This document shows positions 14,972-28,636 of a DNA stretch of 64,000 nucleotides, piece after piece. A model generated the notes under the pieces. The model was not told the origin of the DNA and ran no database searches. It was given only the letters and a program-made list of their open reading frames with translations. The position numbers and the translations under genes were made by a program. This DNA is from Cloeon dipterum (Eukaryota > Arthropoda > Insecta > Ephemeroptera > Baetidae). Where the stretch lies: positions 10,098,886-10,162,885 of the forward strand of contig NC_088789.1 of NCBI RefSeq assembly GCF_949628265.1, in the 5' to 3' direction. Numbering within the stretch: position 1 is the stretch's first letter; every line of letters begins with the position of its first letter.

Positions 14972-17900
14972 TAATTATTCCAGCTTGAATAAAAATATTT
15001 ATCCATAATATTTTTTTAGTAATTAATACATATATTATTTTTATAAAGCGATCAATTTGAAGTTGAAAATTCTTGGGCAGACAATGGACTTTTTTCAAAG
15101 TTTTCAAACTAAATAGTTTGTAATTTTGTCACATTTCCAAATGTCTGCATGGTTAGAATGCAAATGGTATGTGCCCTAATGCGTTAGCACTAAATGATAG
15201 ATTAATCCTCGAAGCCCAGAAGGTTGGAGATGAAAAATAGGCAGAAAATTAGCGGCATTATTTAAAGACGTTGGCACGCTTTGAGGAATAGAAAATCACG
15301 CGAGTCGCCTGAGGTCGCCGGCTACGGAGGAAAATAATTAATTGTGTGGCGGGATTAAGAGAAGAAAGGATCGGAATGCCGCTCTCTTCGCTGACTCGCT
15401 CACTTTTCATCCTTCGCCGTAATAATTCTCCGCTTTTTGTGTTTGTTTTGATGTAGGACGCAGCGAGTAGAATACGATTCTCGCAGGCACTGCTTGGAAT
15501 TGTAAATTATAAGGCAGCAGCTCGGTCAACAACTGCTGATTACATTAAAAAAGGAGGGACCACCAACGTTTAATAAGCAGACATGCACCTCCTCTATTTT
15601 AATTCCTGATTATAAAACGTGATTGCTTTATAATGTCGGATTTCATGTAAATATTTTAACAAGCACGCTGGCGACCACTTTTTTGGGAGAAAAATGGATG
15701 TACGGCCCGCGAGCGAGTCTCGAGGGGCCCTGGCTATATTTTTTATCTTGATTTTTACAATCCTCTAAAATTTAGTGAAGCAAAAATAAGTTGTAAATCC
15801 TTCGATGGTCAAGCTAATTCCATTATACTCAACAACCGTCCTTCTCTATTCCCGTGAAGTGAAACCAAGTCCATCGCTTTTGTACATAATTTATGAGGGG
15901 TTCATTGTTGCAGGGCGGAAACAATCTCATTTTAAGCTCAGGCGTATAAAATTCTTCTTTTGGTTTTCGACTAAACAGTAATCCATGCATAAATAGGGTT
16001 TTTACGCTTTGACGTGTGGGCAAGCCTCAAACGCGTATGCCTGTCAAAATATGTTGACCATATAAGTTCATTGTTATTCGGATCCCTTCTTAGAAAAAAG
16101 GTGCCTGGGGGGGTTGAGATGCGCAGCAGTAGCGTTGTTTCACTTTTTTCCGCACCCTCTGTATGGTGAGTTCCCATGCCCAGCTAGCAATGATGATGGA
16201 CAAAATTCTGATGCACCCTCGCTTAGAAAAACACTCTCAGCCATCTTGCATTAGTATCTAGTGCGAAAGATAAATTATGACAAAAGTAAACACACACGAT
16301 GGCAGTTTTTTGTCACCAGTCTATTTTCTTTGTTGACAGAGGCGGATGCATTTGTGAAAATATTTTGGTGTGACTTCTACCACCCTGCGAGGCGCTAGTT
16401 TGGTAAAAACACAGGCAAGTAGGCCGGGTGGAAATTTGAGCCGCCAGCTGCTAATGCATCGGCAATAATTGCAGAGCTAATAGCACAGAGCTCTGCTGTG
16501 TTGGGCACGACAGAAGCGAGATATTGTGTTTCAGGCAATAACAGAGGAAAACTAGCTATATAACAGTCCACTGACACCACTGGCCGCAATATTATCAAAG
16601 ACTGATTTCGTATTTCACAAAAATTACGATGTTCCAAAGTGGGCCTCAATGATTCCTTAAAAATAGTTTGAAATAAGATATTTTGAGACCAATAATTGTG
16701 GCCATGATTATCTGTCTCCATTAATTTTTTTTTTAATTTTGGCAATGTTATGATCTGATTAAAATCTTTAATTTTTGCGTCATCTGGCAGGCAAAAGCCT
16801 CCTTGGCAATTGTTGGACTTTTTAATTGTTGCCATGACTAAATGATCGATCTAAAGGAATTACATTTTAAAAAGCATCGATTTATATAATCTCGAATTTT
16901 TAAAGCGAACACCCTGGGCGCATCACGAGCCACCAACGCAAGGTTGGATATTAATCTATCCTCCTCCCCCTGCAGCAGGCCAAAACATTTTCCTTTCACA
17001 TATAAAGCATTTCTGACAGAATCTAGATTTTTGACTCCTCGCCTTTTACAACCACCAAGCGGTTGCAGCAAATCTGATAGAGTACCAGAGATTAGGCCAG
17101 AAGCGAAGTCAAAAGCCAGCTGCTGGCGTCCGCCAACCAACGAGACGCACACATATACACATAAAAGTATCAGTGCAGCGCGATCAGAGTCACAATATGG
17201 GTGCCGCTGCTTTTCTTTTTCTGCTCTGCTGCCCGCCGAGCAGGCAGACATAATTTATTTGTATATTGTGCAGCAGGAAGGACAATTCTGCTCTCCAGTG
17301 CCGGCCTCATCTCCATAACTGGCTAACTGGTCGGCTCGGGCATTAATTCTGCGCGGCTGCTGTTTTTTCTGTCTGCACGGGCAGACCGTTCATTCGGCGA
17401 AAGAAAATTTATGTCTTGCATCCCGAGAACACCCTCGCCATGAACGAGCAGCAAAGGTGAGTCTGTCTTATCCAATCGCGAAAGGCAGTAGTCACGACTC
17501 TTTGGCGTAAATAAATTTCCGAGCGTGCACTGGTACAACAGCTATAGGCCGCATCTCTCTCGACCGAATTTATATAGGGAAGGTCGATTTATTTTTTCAG
17601 GTATACGCATCCAAGAGGGGTTCGTACACCCCCACCCTCAAGGGATGCTTTGGTAATCCTGTCATCGCATCATCTCGAATTACAAAATTTTTAAAACGGT
17701 GGAGAAAGCCAGGCACTTTGAAACGACATCAAGTATAAATTAATGAAACAAGATTTTTTTCAAACAACCACATTCCTCATTCCATGTATACAAAAAATCA
17801 GGAATTAGGTTAGCCTGCTTTATTTTGAGGTTGATTTACAATTTTAAGATCATACTAGTTTTTCAATGCGCTAAAAAAAGATTCGAGCTTTATGCTTTCT

Positions 17901-19915
17901 GTAAGTTCTTTCTTGAAGCAAACACTTTTTCCTTTTTCCTGCGGAATTTGAAGCGTTTCTCTGTCAACACTCGGCCAGTCCACAGCTGCCCGCAAGTGGC
18001 TGCTTTTTGCGAGCAGCCTTCTACATCAAGTGGACAACTTTTCAGCGCGGACGTAAGTGCGTTTGACTGACTTTGATGGCTCAATGCGCGAACGGCTGTC
18101 AAAAAGCAGGAATTTCGCACTGCAACAATCGTGGAGCCGCAAAAAGGAACACACGCGCGCGCTAAAACTGCTCCCTCGCGAGCGCAAAAAATAAAGGCAG
18201 GATGGTTTGGAGAACAATCTGGCCGAGGCACGCACTTTTGCTCGCTGCTGCTGCTGCTGCTTGAGTGATGGAGCAAGTAAAAATATTTAACTAGCGAGGT
18301 GGCATGAATGGAAGCTGTCATCGTGATATTCAATACGCGGCTGGAAAAAACTGGTTGAATAACTTACATGCATGCTCGCCAGCTTTGCACATACCACGTC
18401 TGCGTTTTCTTTCTCTCCAGTGGTGCGAGATGCATGGTGGTTCGAAATTTCGCAGCTGCAACACGTATTTCTTAGCGCGCGGATATAATATCTCACCGCG
18501 AGCAGCCCGCTTGCGAGCACCATTCAAAAAGGATGCTGGGTTGGAACAATTCGATTATGAGTGAGGAGAAATTTGAGGTGCTAGGTCAAGGAGGGAATTT
18601 CTTCCAATGTTTCCTCACAAGGAAACACTCAGGATTCGACGTTTTATAGTTTTTTTGCGAAATAATTGACATCGCGTAGCATCCAACGAGTTAAGAAATT
18701 CGTTTAAAATTTTTGATTCGTCGGAATTTGAGAGTTACGTGGCTCTGAAAGCATTTAACATGGGAACCGTTTTAAAACGAACTGTGAAGCCATTTTTCAT
18801 TCAATCGTGATATTTTTATAAGGCAGACTCTACTTGACAAGAAAAATCGATCGATAGGTCGTTCTTCTGGGAAATTACGCTCTTCATTCACTCTTGTGAC
18901 AAATTTTCTTGTCCTTCTTTCTTAATTTTACTTAAGAGTTTGTTAAGAGACAGAACGATCCTCTTTTTATGTTAGGCCTGAAATAGTCGATTTAACTTTT
19001 CCTTTTTAAGGTGAATTGAATAAGGATTCTTTCAGGAAAGTCTGTTGACATACGGACCAAATTACAACCCAAGACCCTAAATGCTATAAAAAGGATTTTT
19101 CTTTTAATCCAGAAAATAATTGTTTTCTAGTTTGAAGTGTTTCTTGAAGCGTGAGATTGTTTTTTTTTAATTAAAAATGGCCAGAAAATCTTGCTGACAG
19201 CATGAATAAAAACGAGCTCATGACTTAATTTGGACTGATTTATGGGGGAGTCACGCGGGCATTTGTACGACTGCGGGGATCCTCTCTCACGATGATTGCC
19301 ACGGACGGAATGCCACTTTTAAGATGTTATTTGTATCGAAAATGGAGAAATCGAATCCACCTGCCGCGAGCACACCCGTCATATTTAACACATTTAATTA
19401 GGCACGTCTCGTTTTTCGCCGCGAATAATAATAAGCGGCGAGCGAACACGGGAGTCGCGACGAGCATGCGGCTGGACCGTTTCCAATCGGCGCAGCAATA
19501 AGATAAATCAGGCATCCAATTTTCCTCCTCAATCATTCGCAGCTTGGCGGGCGCAAGGCCAAAACAAGAGAGGCTCGCCGGTAATTGCTATTGTCAGTAC
19601 CCCGTGATTGAACATCAACAAGTCCAACCAACTCGTTAACGAGCCGCCAGTGTTTCCTCGCGCATATTGTTGCACAACACACACACGGCTTTCTTTCTTT
19701 ATTTTTCTATACACTCCTACACGGAATTCCGCGCCTCCCTCGCCGGCTGATTTGCATTTTAGTGGTGAAACAACAAACGCGTTTGAAATGAGGAATCGTC
19801 TACAGAATCATCAGTCAGCGTGATTGATGGAAAAGGTGTCGGGCTATCTATCCATCGACGGGGACTTAATTTTACGGAAAAGCACCCAGCTGAGCGCTTG
19901 AAGCTTGGAACTCAC

Positions 19916-20018
19916 CTAACAGGCGCACAGACTCCTTTTTACTGATGAACAGGTTGAGACTGCCGTGGCACCCGAGGAGGCTGGTCGCGGTCAACACCGC
20001 TATCACGTGCTTCCACAT
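19916..20018 (-). CDS. First coding exon of a probable RYK/Derailed-family Wnt receptor (partial)
   Basis: The exon encodes 34 codons plus one base and ends in a strong donor (TTAG/GTGAGT). The chosen ATG at 20018 has A at -3 and directly begins a signal peptide (MWKHVIAVLTATSLLG). An in-frame ATG at 20075 would add a 19-residue basic leader and is less likely. After the signal peptide the frame reads SLNLFISKKESVRLLG, which resembles the start of the WIF domain of RYK/Derailed/Doughnut receptors (a Leu-Asn-Ile/Val-Phe strand followed by a helix ending R-L-I/L-G). These are single-pass pseudokinase receptors that bind Wnt5 and steer axons and muscles. The rest of the gene (WIF remainder, transmembrane segment, kinase-like domain) was not found and must lie at lower coordinates, probably beyond the window edge. 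The call rests on about 16 mature residues, so another secreted protein is possible. Confidence 0.6.
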
Positions 20019-20558
20019 CTTGTCACCGGGACATCTGACAGGCGCGAGGGGGTGTTTCTTCCTCTTCCTAGGCAAGGCGGGCGGCTAACGGCGCGGGGAA
20101 GTGAAAATTTCTCTAGGTCTGCTGGCTTCTAACGAGCGGCAGGTGAGCCGGCCGGTGCTCAGGTGTGCCAGGACCTGGCAAGTAAACGCAGGCAGGTAAG
20201 TCCGAGCGGCAAGGGCGGTCAGTAGGGTGCGGGCGCGCGCTCAGGGTCTTGCTCTTTTGACGGGGCCCCCGGGGGTGTACGGGGGACGGCGTGTCCGAAT
20301 GTCACGCGAGCAAACGCTGGCACTTGCATAGGGGTGCACGTGGCTACGTGCGTCTCTTACGACGCTCTACACACGACTGACGACTGACTGCGCGGCTGCA
20401 GCGGAGCGGAGAGGAGAGGAGAGAACGCCAGCCGGCGGAGGAATAGGCTCCGAGGCGGCGCGAACGGGCTCGACGACCGGCCGATGATGGCATGCTGATT
20501 AGAAGGAGGAGAGGCACACAGTTGTTAACCAGCATCCAGTTCGTGGTACTCCTCTCCT

Positions 20559-20624
<66 letters not shown>

Positions 20625-20640
20625 CCGAGAGAAGGAATAT
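20019..20640 (-). promoter_or_regulatory. Probable 5' leader and promoter region of the RYK-like gene
   Basis: This is upstream (minus strand) of the signal-peptide exon. It is markedly more GC- and CpG-rich than the flanking DNA between about 20080 and 20500. Two overlapping initiator-like TCAGT motifs occur on the minus strand at 20383-20387 and 20376-20380, and a long GA tract (minus-strand sense) begins at 20562. GA tracts next to initiator promoters are typical of paused developmental genes in insects. No TATA box was seen. The transcription start is inferred, not shown. Confidence 0.4.
20562..20621. repeat. (TC)30 microsatellite near the RYK-like promoter
   Basis: A run of about thirty TC units, reading as (GA)n on the minus strand. 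It lies about 540 bases upstream of the proposed start codon. It could serve as a GAGA-factor/CLAMP-type site or be a plain microsatellite. Confidence 0.95.
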
Positions 20641-23600
20641 ATTATTACGCTGCGATTGAGAGAGACGGCGATGATTATTGTTGGATGCTGCCTGGCTGGT
20701 CCAGCACGCTTGTTTGCCCGACTCGTTCCTTTGCTCGCTCGCTCGCTCGGCCAGGGCGATAATCGCTTTATAGTGCGCGCGGAGATTGGACTCTTTAACG
20801 AGGTGGTGCTGCTGCTATTTTCAGTTCTTGTTTTTCTTTCGACCGTTTAATTGATAATCACGCGTCTTCAGGGAGATTGTGTCCTGCTCGTGTGTTCTGT
20901 ACCACCGGCTATTTTTGGCAGTGCAATCACACACGCACCCGGCATCACCTGCCTTTTGTTTACCGAGCCTTAAAATAGGGGCAAAATTAGATCGTGACTT
21001 GAAATCTTCAATAAGGATTTAAAATAAGAATGAGATCGGCATCGAAAAATGAGTAACACAAATGAAAATAAAACTTTTTTGCCTCAAATTTCATAATATG
21101 AATTTCGTAAAATATATTATGAAATTACAGGATACTTTTAGAATATTACCACAGTGACTCCAAAACTTCAATATACAACACCAATATTGCTTAAAAAAAT
21201 CACGTGATAAGATCTTCAGCTTAATATTAGTAATTCTTAAATAAAATGTATAGAGTTGATTTACTTGATAATATCAGATTGCAGATATTGCAGCAACCTA
21301 ATAAACACGTAGAATTTTATTTCGGAACGTTTTATTTTTTCCCCCAAATTAAAGTAAAGCTTTACAGAATATTTGTGAAAAAGTTAGGATCGTCACTTTG
21401 TCATCAATTACTTGTCACGATAATATTCGAGATTTCACAGTACAGATTATTTGATCTGTGGAATTTGCGTTTCAATTGCACAGATATGCAGAGTGAGTGA
21501 TCGATAGGTACCGCTGGAAACTTCATCCAGAATTAGATAAGGAAAAACTCTACTTAAAAATGTAGCAGTTCAACAGTTTTGTTAATATCAACAAAACATG
21601 TTTTCATTCCTTATTTCCAACATGATTTTTTGAATTTTCCTCTTTTATCAAAATTATGATAGCAATATAATGCAAATGCTCACTGAAAACTTAAATTTTC
21701 AGAGAAAAATCATAAGGTTTGGAAGCACCTTCATTTCTTTTAACTGCCAGCTAGTTAGAAGAAAATTCCAGTTGAAGGATATCATCAGCGAACGCCAAAC
21801 ACATTGGATACTTTTCTGCTGGACAATATTTCAGGTCCAACGGGTGGCAATTGATTTGACTGGACAGCACATAAAACACGAGAGTTAAAATCGCCGAGTG
21901 GTCGCTATTAATCACGGCGCGCGCGTAAATGGTCGCTGAAAAATAAATAACCCTCGAGTTGGCAGCTCCGAGTCGAAACAAACCCGCAGGAGCGGAGGAA
22001 ATCCAGCTTCACGCAGCGTCGGTTTCATGCGAAATTAATTTGCGGGGCAAACACACACACACGGCCCAATCTTGATCCACAATGAGCAATTTATGTGGCG
22101 TATTTTGACAGCACGCCGAGGACCATATAAAAATAAACTTTTTATTATACACGTCAGATCTTGTTTGCGCCGTGGAAATCTTTATTTACCTTTGGCCGTG
22201 CGCTGCTAACTAGGCAGCGCGAGGAAGAATCAGAAAAAATTACCAGGCAAGACACAGTCTCAGCAGGGGTGGGGGCGCAGGAGAAAAATTAACAATTTAT
22301 GCAAATAATGGTTGCACAGCATGCAGAGGGCAATAAAGCGTCTGAGGCTGGCTGGCTGGCTTGTCGTGACCAAAGCAAATAATATATAAGAAATAAGATT
22401 TTATGATGTGCTGTAAACGAGTTTACCTGCCTGCATGGCCGCGGAGAGTCGGCGGACCGAGGTGTTCATGCATGGCTCGTATATCTCGCGCAGATCGCTC
22501 GCTCGCTGGCTCGCTCTTTCGTTCGTGTACACAAGGCCCTCGTTACTATGATTTTCCAGCAAGCTCTTCCTTTCTTGAATATGTATCCCAAGTGCGGCCT
22601 AAGGCTCTGCGTCTTGTTAGGCGGGCGATGGGACGAAACGGAGCGCCCGGCCGGGACGTCGGCTCCAAACAGCCTTTTTAAATCGGCTGGGTGGTAATAT
22701 GCCTGCACTGCATTTGCATAATTTCTTAATTTAAAATTTGGCTCGCAAGGTGGATCAACACGCGGTGTCCGCAAGGCGAGCAAAAAGTTGAATAGCCCGT
22801 GGTATTCAGTTGTCAAGTGAGACAGAGGCTTTTGAATCGCAGTCTAAATATAATTTTGGCCAGAACGGTGCTCGTCGTGCAATATTATGGGTGTAATGAA
22901 ACACGGCATTACTTTATCTTATGAAAAAAGATGATAACGGAAGGAAAAACAAAATATTTCATTAGAGATTTTAAATATTAATACTCACTATATTTGGGTA
23001 AACACTAGTTCTCACTGTGTTTTTAACTTTTCCATTAGTGTCAAGCTATTTCGTAATTTCCAATCGCAATCTATTTATTAATTTCTTGTGGCTGCTATGT
23101 TGAACTTTTCACTGCGTAGATGAAGCAGTTACAAAAATTGGATTGCAATGCTTATCAGAGGATATAAATTTGTGATAAAAATGTTGATTTGTCGGCACAG
23201 ACATTTTATAAGTTTGAAATGAATGGTAAATATAGTAAAGAAATAATATTTTGCTCATTAATTTGTTACAATAAGTGCTTGGCATATATTGAATTTCGTC
23301 CTCTTTTGGAAAATAATAACATCCAAAAAGGATACACATTTGATCCAAACTCTCTCCGTGTAATTTCTTATATTGTTGTTTATTCTCACATTTTGTCAAA
23401 TACATTCACGTTATAGCATGTCATTAAAAAGGTATATAAGCATGTGAGAAAAGGCAACACTCCTGGCAAACAACTTACGAAAACCCTGTCCAGGAGTACA
23501 GAGCTGGAGTGGGCCCATGGACTATGTTCTTTAAGTCATATCAACGTGAAAATTAGGAAATGAAGAGAAAAGGAGGAAAATGAGAAGAAAATGTGCCAAG

Positions 23601-26600
23601 ATTGGAACGAATAAACTGATGGAGGAATAAAAATAATCTAATTTGACAAGATGTAGTGCCAAGTCAATTCATGGTGAGGTGTTCATTCGTTGTGAAATCA
23701 CTCCCGAGTTTACAAAAATATAGAAGTGTCAGAGCCTACTCGTCTTTATATTTACAAATGTGCAGCAGACTGCTCGACTCTTTTAAATTAGCCTTTCTTG
23801 CGCTCTGTTATTTCCTATGCCAAAATGTCTTCTTCTCCTTTTCCCTTCCTTACCTTATTATCTTTTGTATTCTTTAAAAGATATTAGATCATAGAAAATT
23901 TTCTTCAAATTCTTCCTTTTAAAATATATTTCTTTTACTTAATAGCAGTATAGCCTTTTTTAAATACGAGATATTTTTCAAATGAAAAATTAAATAGACA
24001 GCAAAGAGAATTTTGAAAAGAAAGACTATTCCTAAATCAAACTAAAAGTAATGAATCCCAAAAACTCCATAAAGATCACCGATAGAAACACACGCACAAT
24101 CGCGATAGCTGGAAAGTTGAAAGCCCTTTCATTGGTACAGTTTTTACAGCGATTATCTCAGTATGAGTGGCAAAAAGACAAGTACTCTAGCATGCAATTT
24201 TAGCCGGGGAGCACTTCAAACTAAGTAAGGCGCAATACATTCTTCCCGCACCGTGAAGAGAGCAACATGCGGTTTGGCTGCCGATAAAATCACTATTTGC
24301 CAACAATCTTGTTAATTTTTGCGGCCGTCAGTGCTGTGCGGCACTTGGCCGATCAAATAAAACAAAGGGTCAGTCAACTCGCAAGCTCTTGGCACACATG
24401 CAACACACGGCCATCAAAAAATTATTCTGACAGGAGAGCGAAATTGCTTACCCGCCGCAAGACCATCAAGATATACTGTGTGTTTGTACCATCAGTTTTT
24501 GCCAAGTAAAAAAGTGGAGAGGAGCAAAATTTTAAGTGCAGAGAATTGAGATATACAATTGCTAATCCAACTCTGCGCTTTCCTGCAACAGAAGTCAATT
24601 TAGATGAGAAATTTTAAGTAAGGGCAGAAAAAATCTAAATATAAATTAATACAAGTATAAAAAACCATGTCAGGTAAACATGCATGTTCGCTTTTTTTCT
24701 CCTTGAGCGATGGATTGACCAGAAACGGCGCGTCGAAAGTAAAATTACACACCGCAGCCTACGTTCACAAGAATAAATAACAATGCCGCCCCCTGCCCTC
24801 CCCCAATTGGAATTGGCCAGATTGGCCTGATATAATTTTTAAACAAACAAAAATTACATATAATTTGATGAGACTTGAGAACAAGCGCAGAACCTGTCTG
24901 CTCTTTTCTGTGCCTACTCTCATCCCATTATTTATTTTGTCCAAAGGCCCGCGCAACTCTTTGTGCTCCAGCCAAATTGCCATAATTACTGAACAATTTA
25001 TAAGGTCTGCAGACTCTCATGATTTGCGATAAAATGTACCGGCGGACTATCCATTTTTTAAGGTAGTGTAATTTTATTGTGAATACACGCAATGATTAGG
25101 AATGAAAATTTTCGCACTTTGATTTTAAAAATTTAAGCCTTTATTTTTTAAACGAAATAAAAAAGGATTATTTTATTCTGTGGTGTTGAACCATAAAAAA
25201 AATCCAAATATTTTAAATGAGCTAAATAAGTGTACACTTCGCCCTTTTAAAATTTTAAAATATTGTGTGCAGACTAAAAATGTATTTTATTTGCCAATAT
25301 TTAAAAATATGCATATTTAATTTTTAAGTAAATTTGTTTCAAATAATGAAGAGGACTTTTACAACTTAATTTAAATTCTTTTGAAATAAATTATATTCGA
25401 TATCTTCCTTGTCCAGGGAACTGCATGTCAAAATTTGGATTTTTTATCCCCTTGAAACTCATAGCCCACGGGAAGTGCTGTGCAGAGGTTCTAAAAAAAG
25501 CTAATTTAATTACACTGTTAAAAGCCAAATTATAATCTACTTTCCCTGTCTTCTTAGTATTTTCACCTCCGTAAGTTTTTGGCATACACCTACTCCTCAC
25601 GAGAAAAGTGTATGTGTACAACTCAATTTAAAAGAGGCAAACATGCAACATATAACAAGCAAGGAGGAAGAGTGAGGTTTCAACGTTTTCACTGTTGCAT
25701 GCAATCAAAACATTTTCGCCGCAACGAAACATAAAAACGAATGGTTGACGTGATAAAAAGCAAGTCTCGACTCTTGTCAAAACGATTAGCATTATTTGCG
25801 AGTGAAATTAAATATCTGTCCGTCGCATTAAAAAGTGCGGTGCTCATTAAACCAGATAATGGCGGCAGTAAAGTGAATAGGACGACTTTAAACGCTCATT
25901 TTATGTTCTCGTCATCGGGCGAGCATAAACTAAAAGACTTGAAGACCAAACATAAGCCATGGCACTGCGCCCTGCCAACATATAATAACAAGGGACGCTG
26001 TGTAAGCACAATAAATTTCATCCGCGCGCACCGAGATGCTGATTATATGCATCGCGCTGTGTCATTTGATACAATTTTTATTCGTCCGTGTTTGCGAGAA
26101 CGCGCGCGTCTGGTGTTCATAAATTCGCGTGTAACTCTGTCTTGGCAGACGCAGACTCTGCGTGAGATTCATTACGACCACCTTTCGCACTTAAATTTTC
26201 CACCAGCCAACAACCAACCAACCGAGCTCGACAGAATGTGAGTGTGTGCACACGTACAGGAACACAGCTTCTCGGACCATGTTCAACATCATCAGCGGCG
26301 GAATTAGAAATTAAATTCAATCTATATTTTATTTCCTCAATTTTAACTTTAACATGGCTCAACAAACGTTAACACATTGTTCACACTTTAAGAGTTAAAA
26401 CTGATTAAGAATCAATAGGGATGGGAATTTTAGATGGTTTTGCGACGAACAACTTTCTTATGGCTCCATTAAGGTGTTTTTTTTTTAACAGTTTTAAGAC
26501 CGTTTTTACCGATGTTTCAAGTTTTTGTATCAAATATAATTCCAATATCAGAGGAGTTTGAAATTTTCAGATAAGTTTAAAAAAAGAGATACTTGAATTA

Positions 26601-28636
26601 ATTATTGTATTTTTGCAACAGTTTCCGACTGTTTATGATAAAATTCTAACATGAAAATCCTATAGTCCATCTACTTTTTATTCCAAGCTCTGCCGAATTT
26701 GGCAACTGACTTTAATGGGATCGATAAAATCTGCTGGAAAATTTCCATCGCACAACTAATTGATCACTCAACAAAGCCATCCGAGATTAAATGATCGGCT
26801 CGATTGAGTTAAGTTCTCGTGATCAAAAAGACGCGAGAAGACGACATGTCTGCAGAAATACGGTTAAATAAACAGCTTGTAACACACCGAGGAAGCTGAA
26901 CTTCATTTATTGAGATTAGATGCAAGAGTGTTAATATTTTGCTCCAAATTATTAATATCTCTCATTGAAAGCAACTGAAATGTATAATAATATTATCCAA
27001 TAAAATAATACAGACTTCATTGTATATTATATCTAGAATACATAGAAATAGAACAGTTATGTTAACTTTAGCCCCCATATATAAATATTTACTATATTTT
27101 AAATGCAATGGCAACAGTTTCTTCATTAGCTAAAGAAATAATAAAAATAAGTTAATCACAGAATTTGACAAATTTAAAGAAATCATATTGAATATGCTAA
27201 TAGTACTTGAGTGAAAAACTGAAAAAAAGCTACCATGGCCAACACAATGAACATAAAAATGACTCGTCGTGTAATATAAATTTTAATTCCTATCAACTGC
27301 TATACAATTAGGAGTAATGTTAAATTTTTTATTGCTTAATAAATAATAATGCTGTAACGAGCTATTATACAATAATTAAAAACATATAATAATGATTTTG
27401 AGTGTCATCTTGCAACATTTCATATTAGCTGCAGAGAATTCTAAACAAGCGATCGTTGAATTCCAATTTCTCAACAGCAATCGAAAAGAAGAAACGAGTT
27501 ACGATATCTTCTTGTCAACCCCGCGTTAAGTACGAGATCGTATTTTTAGTTTTTACTCTCATAACTCACTAATAGCTATCCATCAGAAGCATGTCTGCGC
27601 CGTTCGATAATTTAAATTTCAATCTCGTGATTTAATAGTTAAATGCAATTAAAAATGATTATGCTCGCAATGGAAGCGTTTAACTTCTTATTCTCTGTTT
27701 TTAATGTTTGGCTCGGCACGCCACTGCCTTGGTGCGGAGCGCGAGGCTTGCTGCAAATTCAAACAAACAGTGCCATAAAATAAAAATAAACTCGGGTGCG
27801 TGTAGCATCGCATGGGACGTACGCAACTGCTACACGTGGACGTGGGGCGCACAATTTGTGAGCTGCAGCAGAAGAAGAGCACATGTTGGCGCGGCTAAAT
27901 GGAACCGCGCTGCGCCTGCTGCTGGTCATACTCAAAATAATGCTCCCGATGTATTTATTGCGGGCACACAAACATTAGCACGCGGTTTATTTTGCTTTAA
28001 CAGACTGAAATATTGTCTGCTGACGAGCTTAGTGCTCTGCTTTGACATCTTTGCTGCACAGCCGCGCATTTGTTTTGTGCCACGAGGTGCGCGATCTGCA
28101 CAAGATCTCTCTCGGTGCCTATCGCCTGTGATTCATTGGTCAAGTTTCCTCTGGAACCTTCTTTAAATTCTGTGCATTTTACATTGTTTCTTAAACTGTA
28201 ACTGGAGCTTTTGTGGAAATAAAATACAACTTTTTGAAAGACGAATCGTGTTTATTAGAGGTAGAACGTATCCAATTTCCAAAATTTCCTGCAATCGAAA
28301 TATGCGTTAGACTTAAACAGAAGAAATAAATTAAAGAAGAGTGGGAAGGATAGGGAAGATTATTTTACACTATTTACGTTAGCCAATTATGTGATTGCTT
28401 CAATTACAATTGATTGTAAAACTCTTATGGATTGTTCATCAATGCATTGGTTATAAAGTTTTTGCACTGATCAAACAGGGTGTAGTCAGTATTACAGAGG
28501 GTGTTCGTTACTGAAAGATTATGTTTGTTATAAAATGTTTGCAATCGATCATTTAACTAAGTGTACCTCTTGACGGGCATTGATGCGTTTTTGGAAGGTC
28601 AATTAGTTTAAAATCCAAATTTTCAAATTTACATTA
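20622..28636. other. Intergenic stretch without recognisable genes
   Basis: The stretch is mostly AT-rich. The longest open frame is 166 codons at 25741-26241 (plus). It shows no domain, signal peptide or splice context that I recognise and is within what chance allows. It holds the second copy of the dispersed repeat and many A/T runs. Candidate poly(A) signals for the protease gene on the minus strand include AATAAA at 28251-28256. Confidence 0.6.
21371..21548 (+). repeat. Dispersed repeat, copy B
   Basis: This is the direct-repeat partner of 14799-14971. The two copies bracket the RYK-like first exon and its presumed promoter. Both carry two CGATA motifs, one in the TCACGATAATATTC block and one in the GTGATCGATAGGTA block. 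An open frame of 84 codons (21246-21500) runs into it but is AT-rich and unconvincing. Confidence 0.75.

Larger units (their letters stand above)
1..19915. other. Long non-coding stretch, probably intron 1 of the RYK-like gene plus intergenic DNA
   Basis: No reading frame here has splice-bounded coding character or a family I recognise. The open frames present (longest about 180 codons near 1245-1799 and 10676-11221, both minus) have atypical composition, overlap one another in several frames and are compatible with chance. The first exon at 19916-20018 on the minus strand ends in a clean GTGAGT donor, so its intron must begin here. As I found no following exon, intron 1 probably spans most or all of this stretch. 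Small exons could be missed by eye. It contains (TC)n, (AC)n and (GAT)n microsatellites and one copy of a dispersed repeat. Confidence 0.55.

Noticed and set aside
16395..16835. Minus-strand frame with a segment (NTAELCAISSAIIADAL) faintly like the RNase H domain of LINE retrotransposons
   Set aside because: Only a short stretch resembles the AEL-AI motif, the catalytic DGS/DED residues are not visible, and no reverse transcriptase lies nearby.
25741..26241. Plus-strand open frame of 166 codons in intergenic DNA
   Set aside because: No recognisable domain, signal peptide or neighbouring exons. Length is within chance expectation. Conservation in a relative would reopen it.
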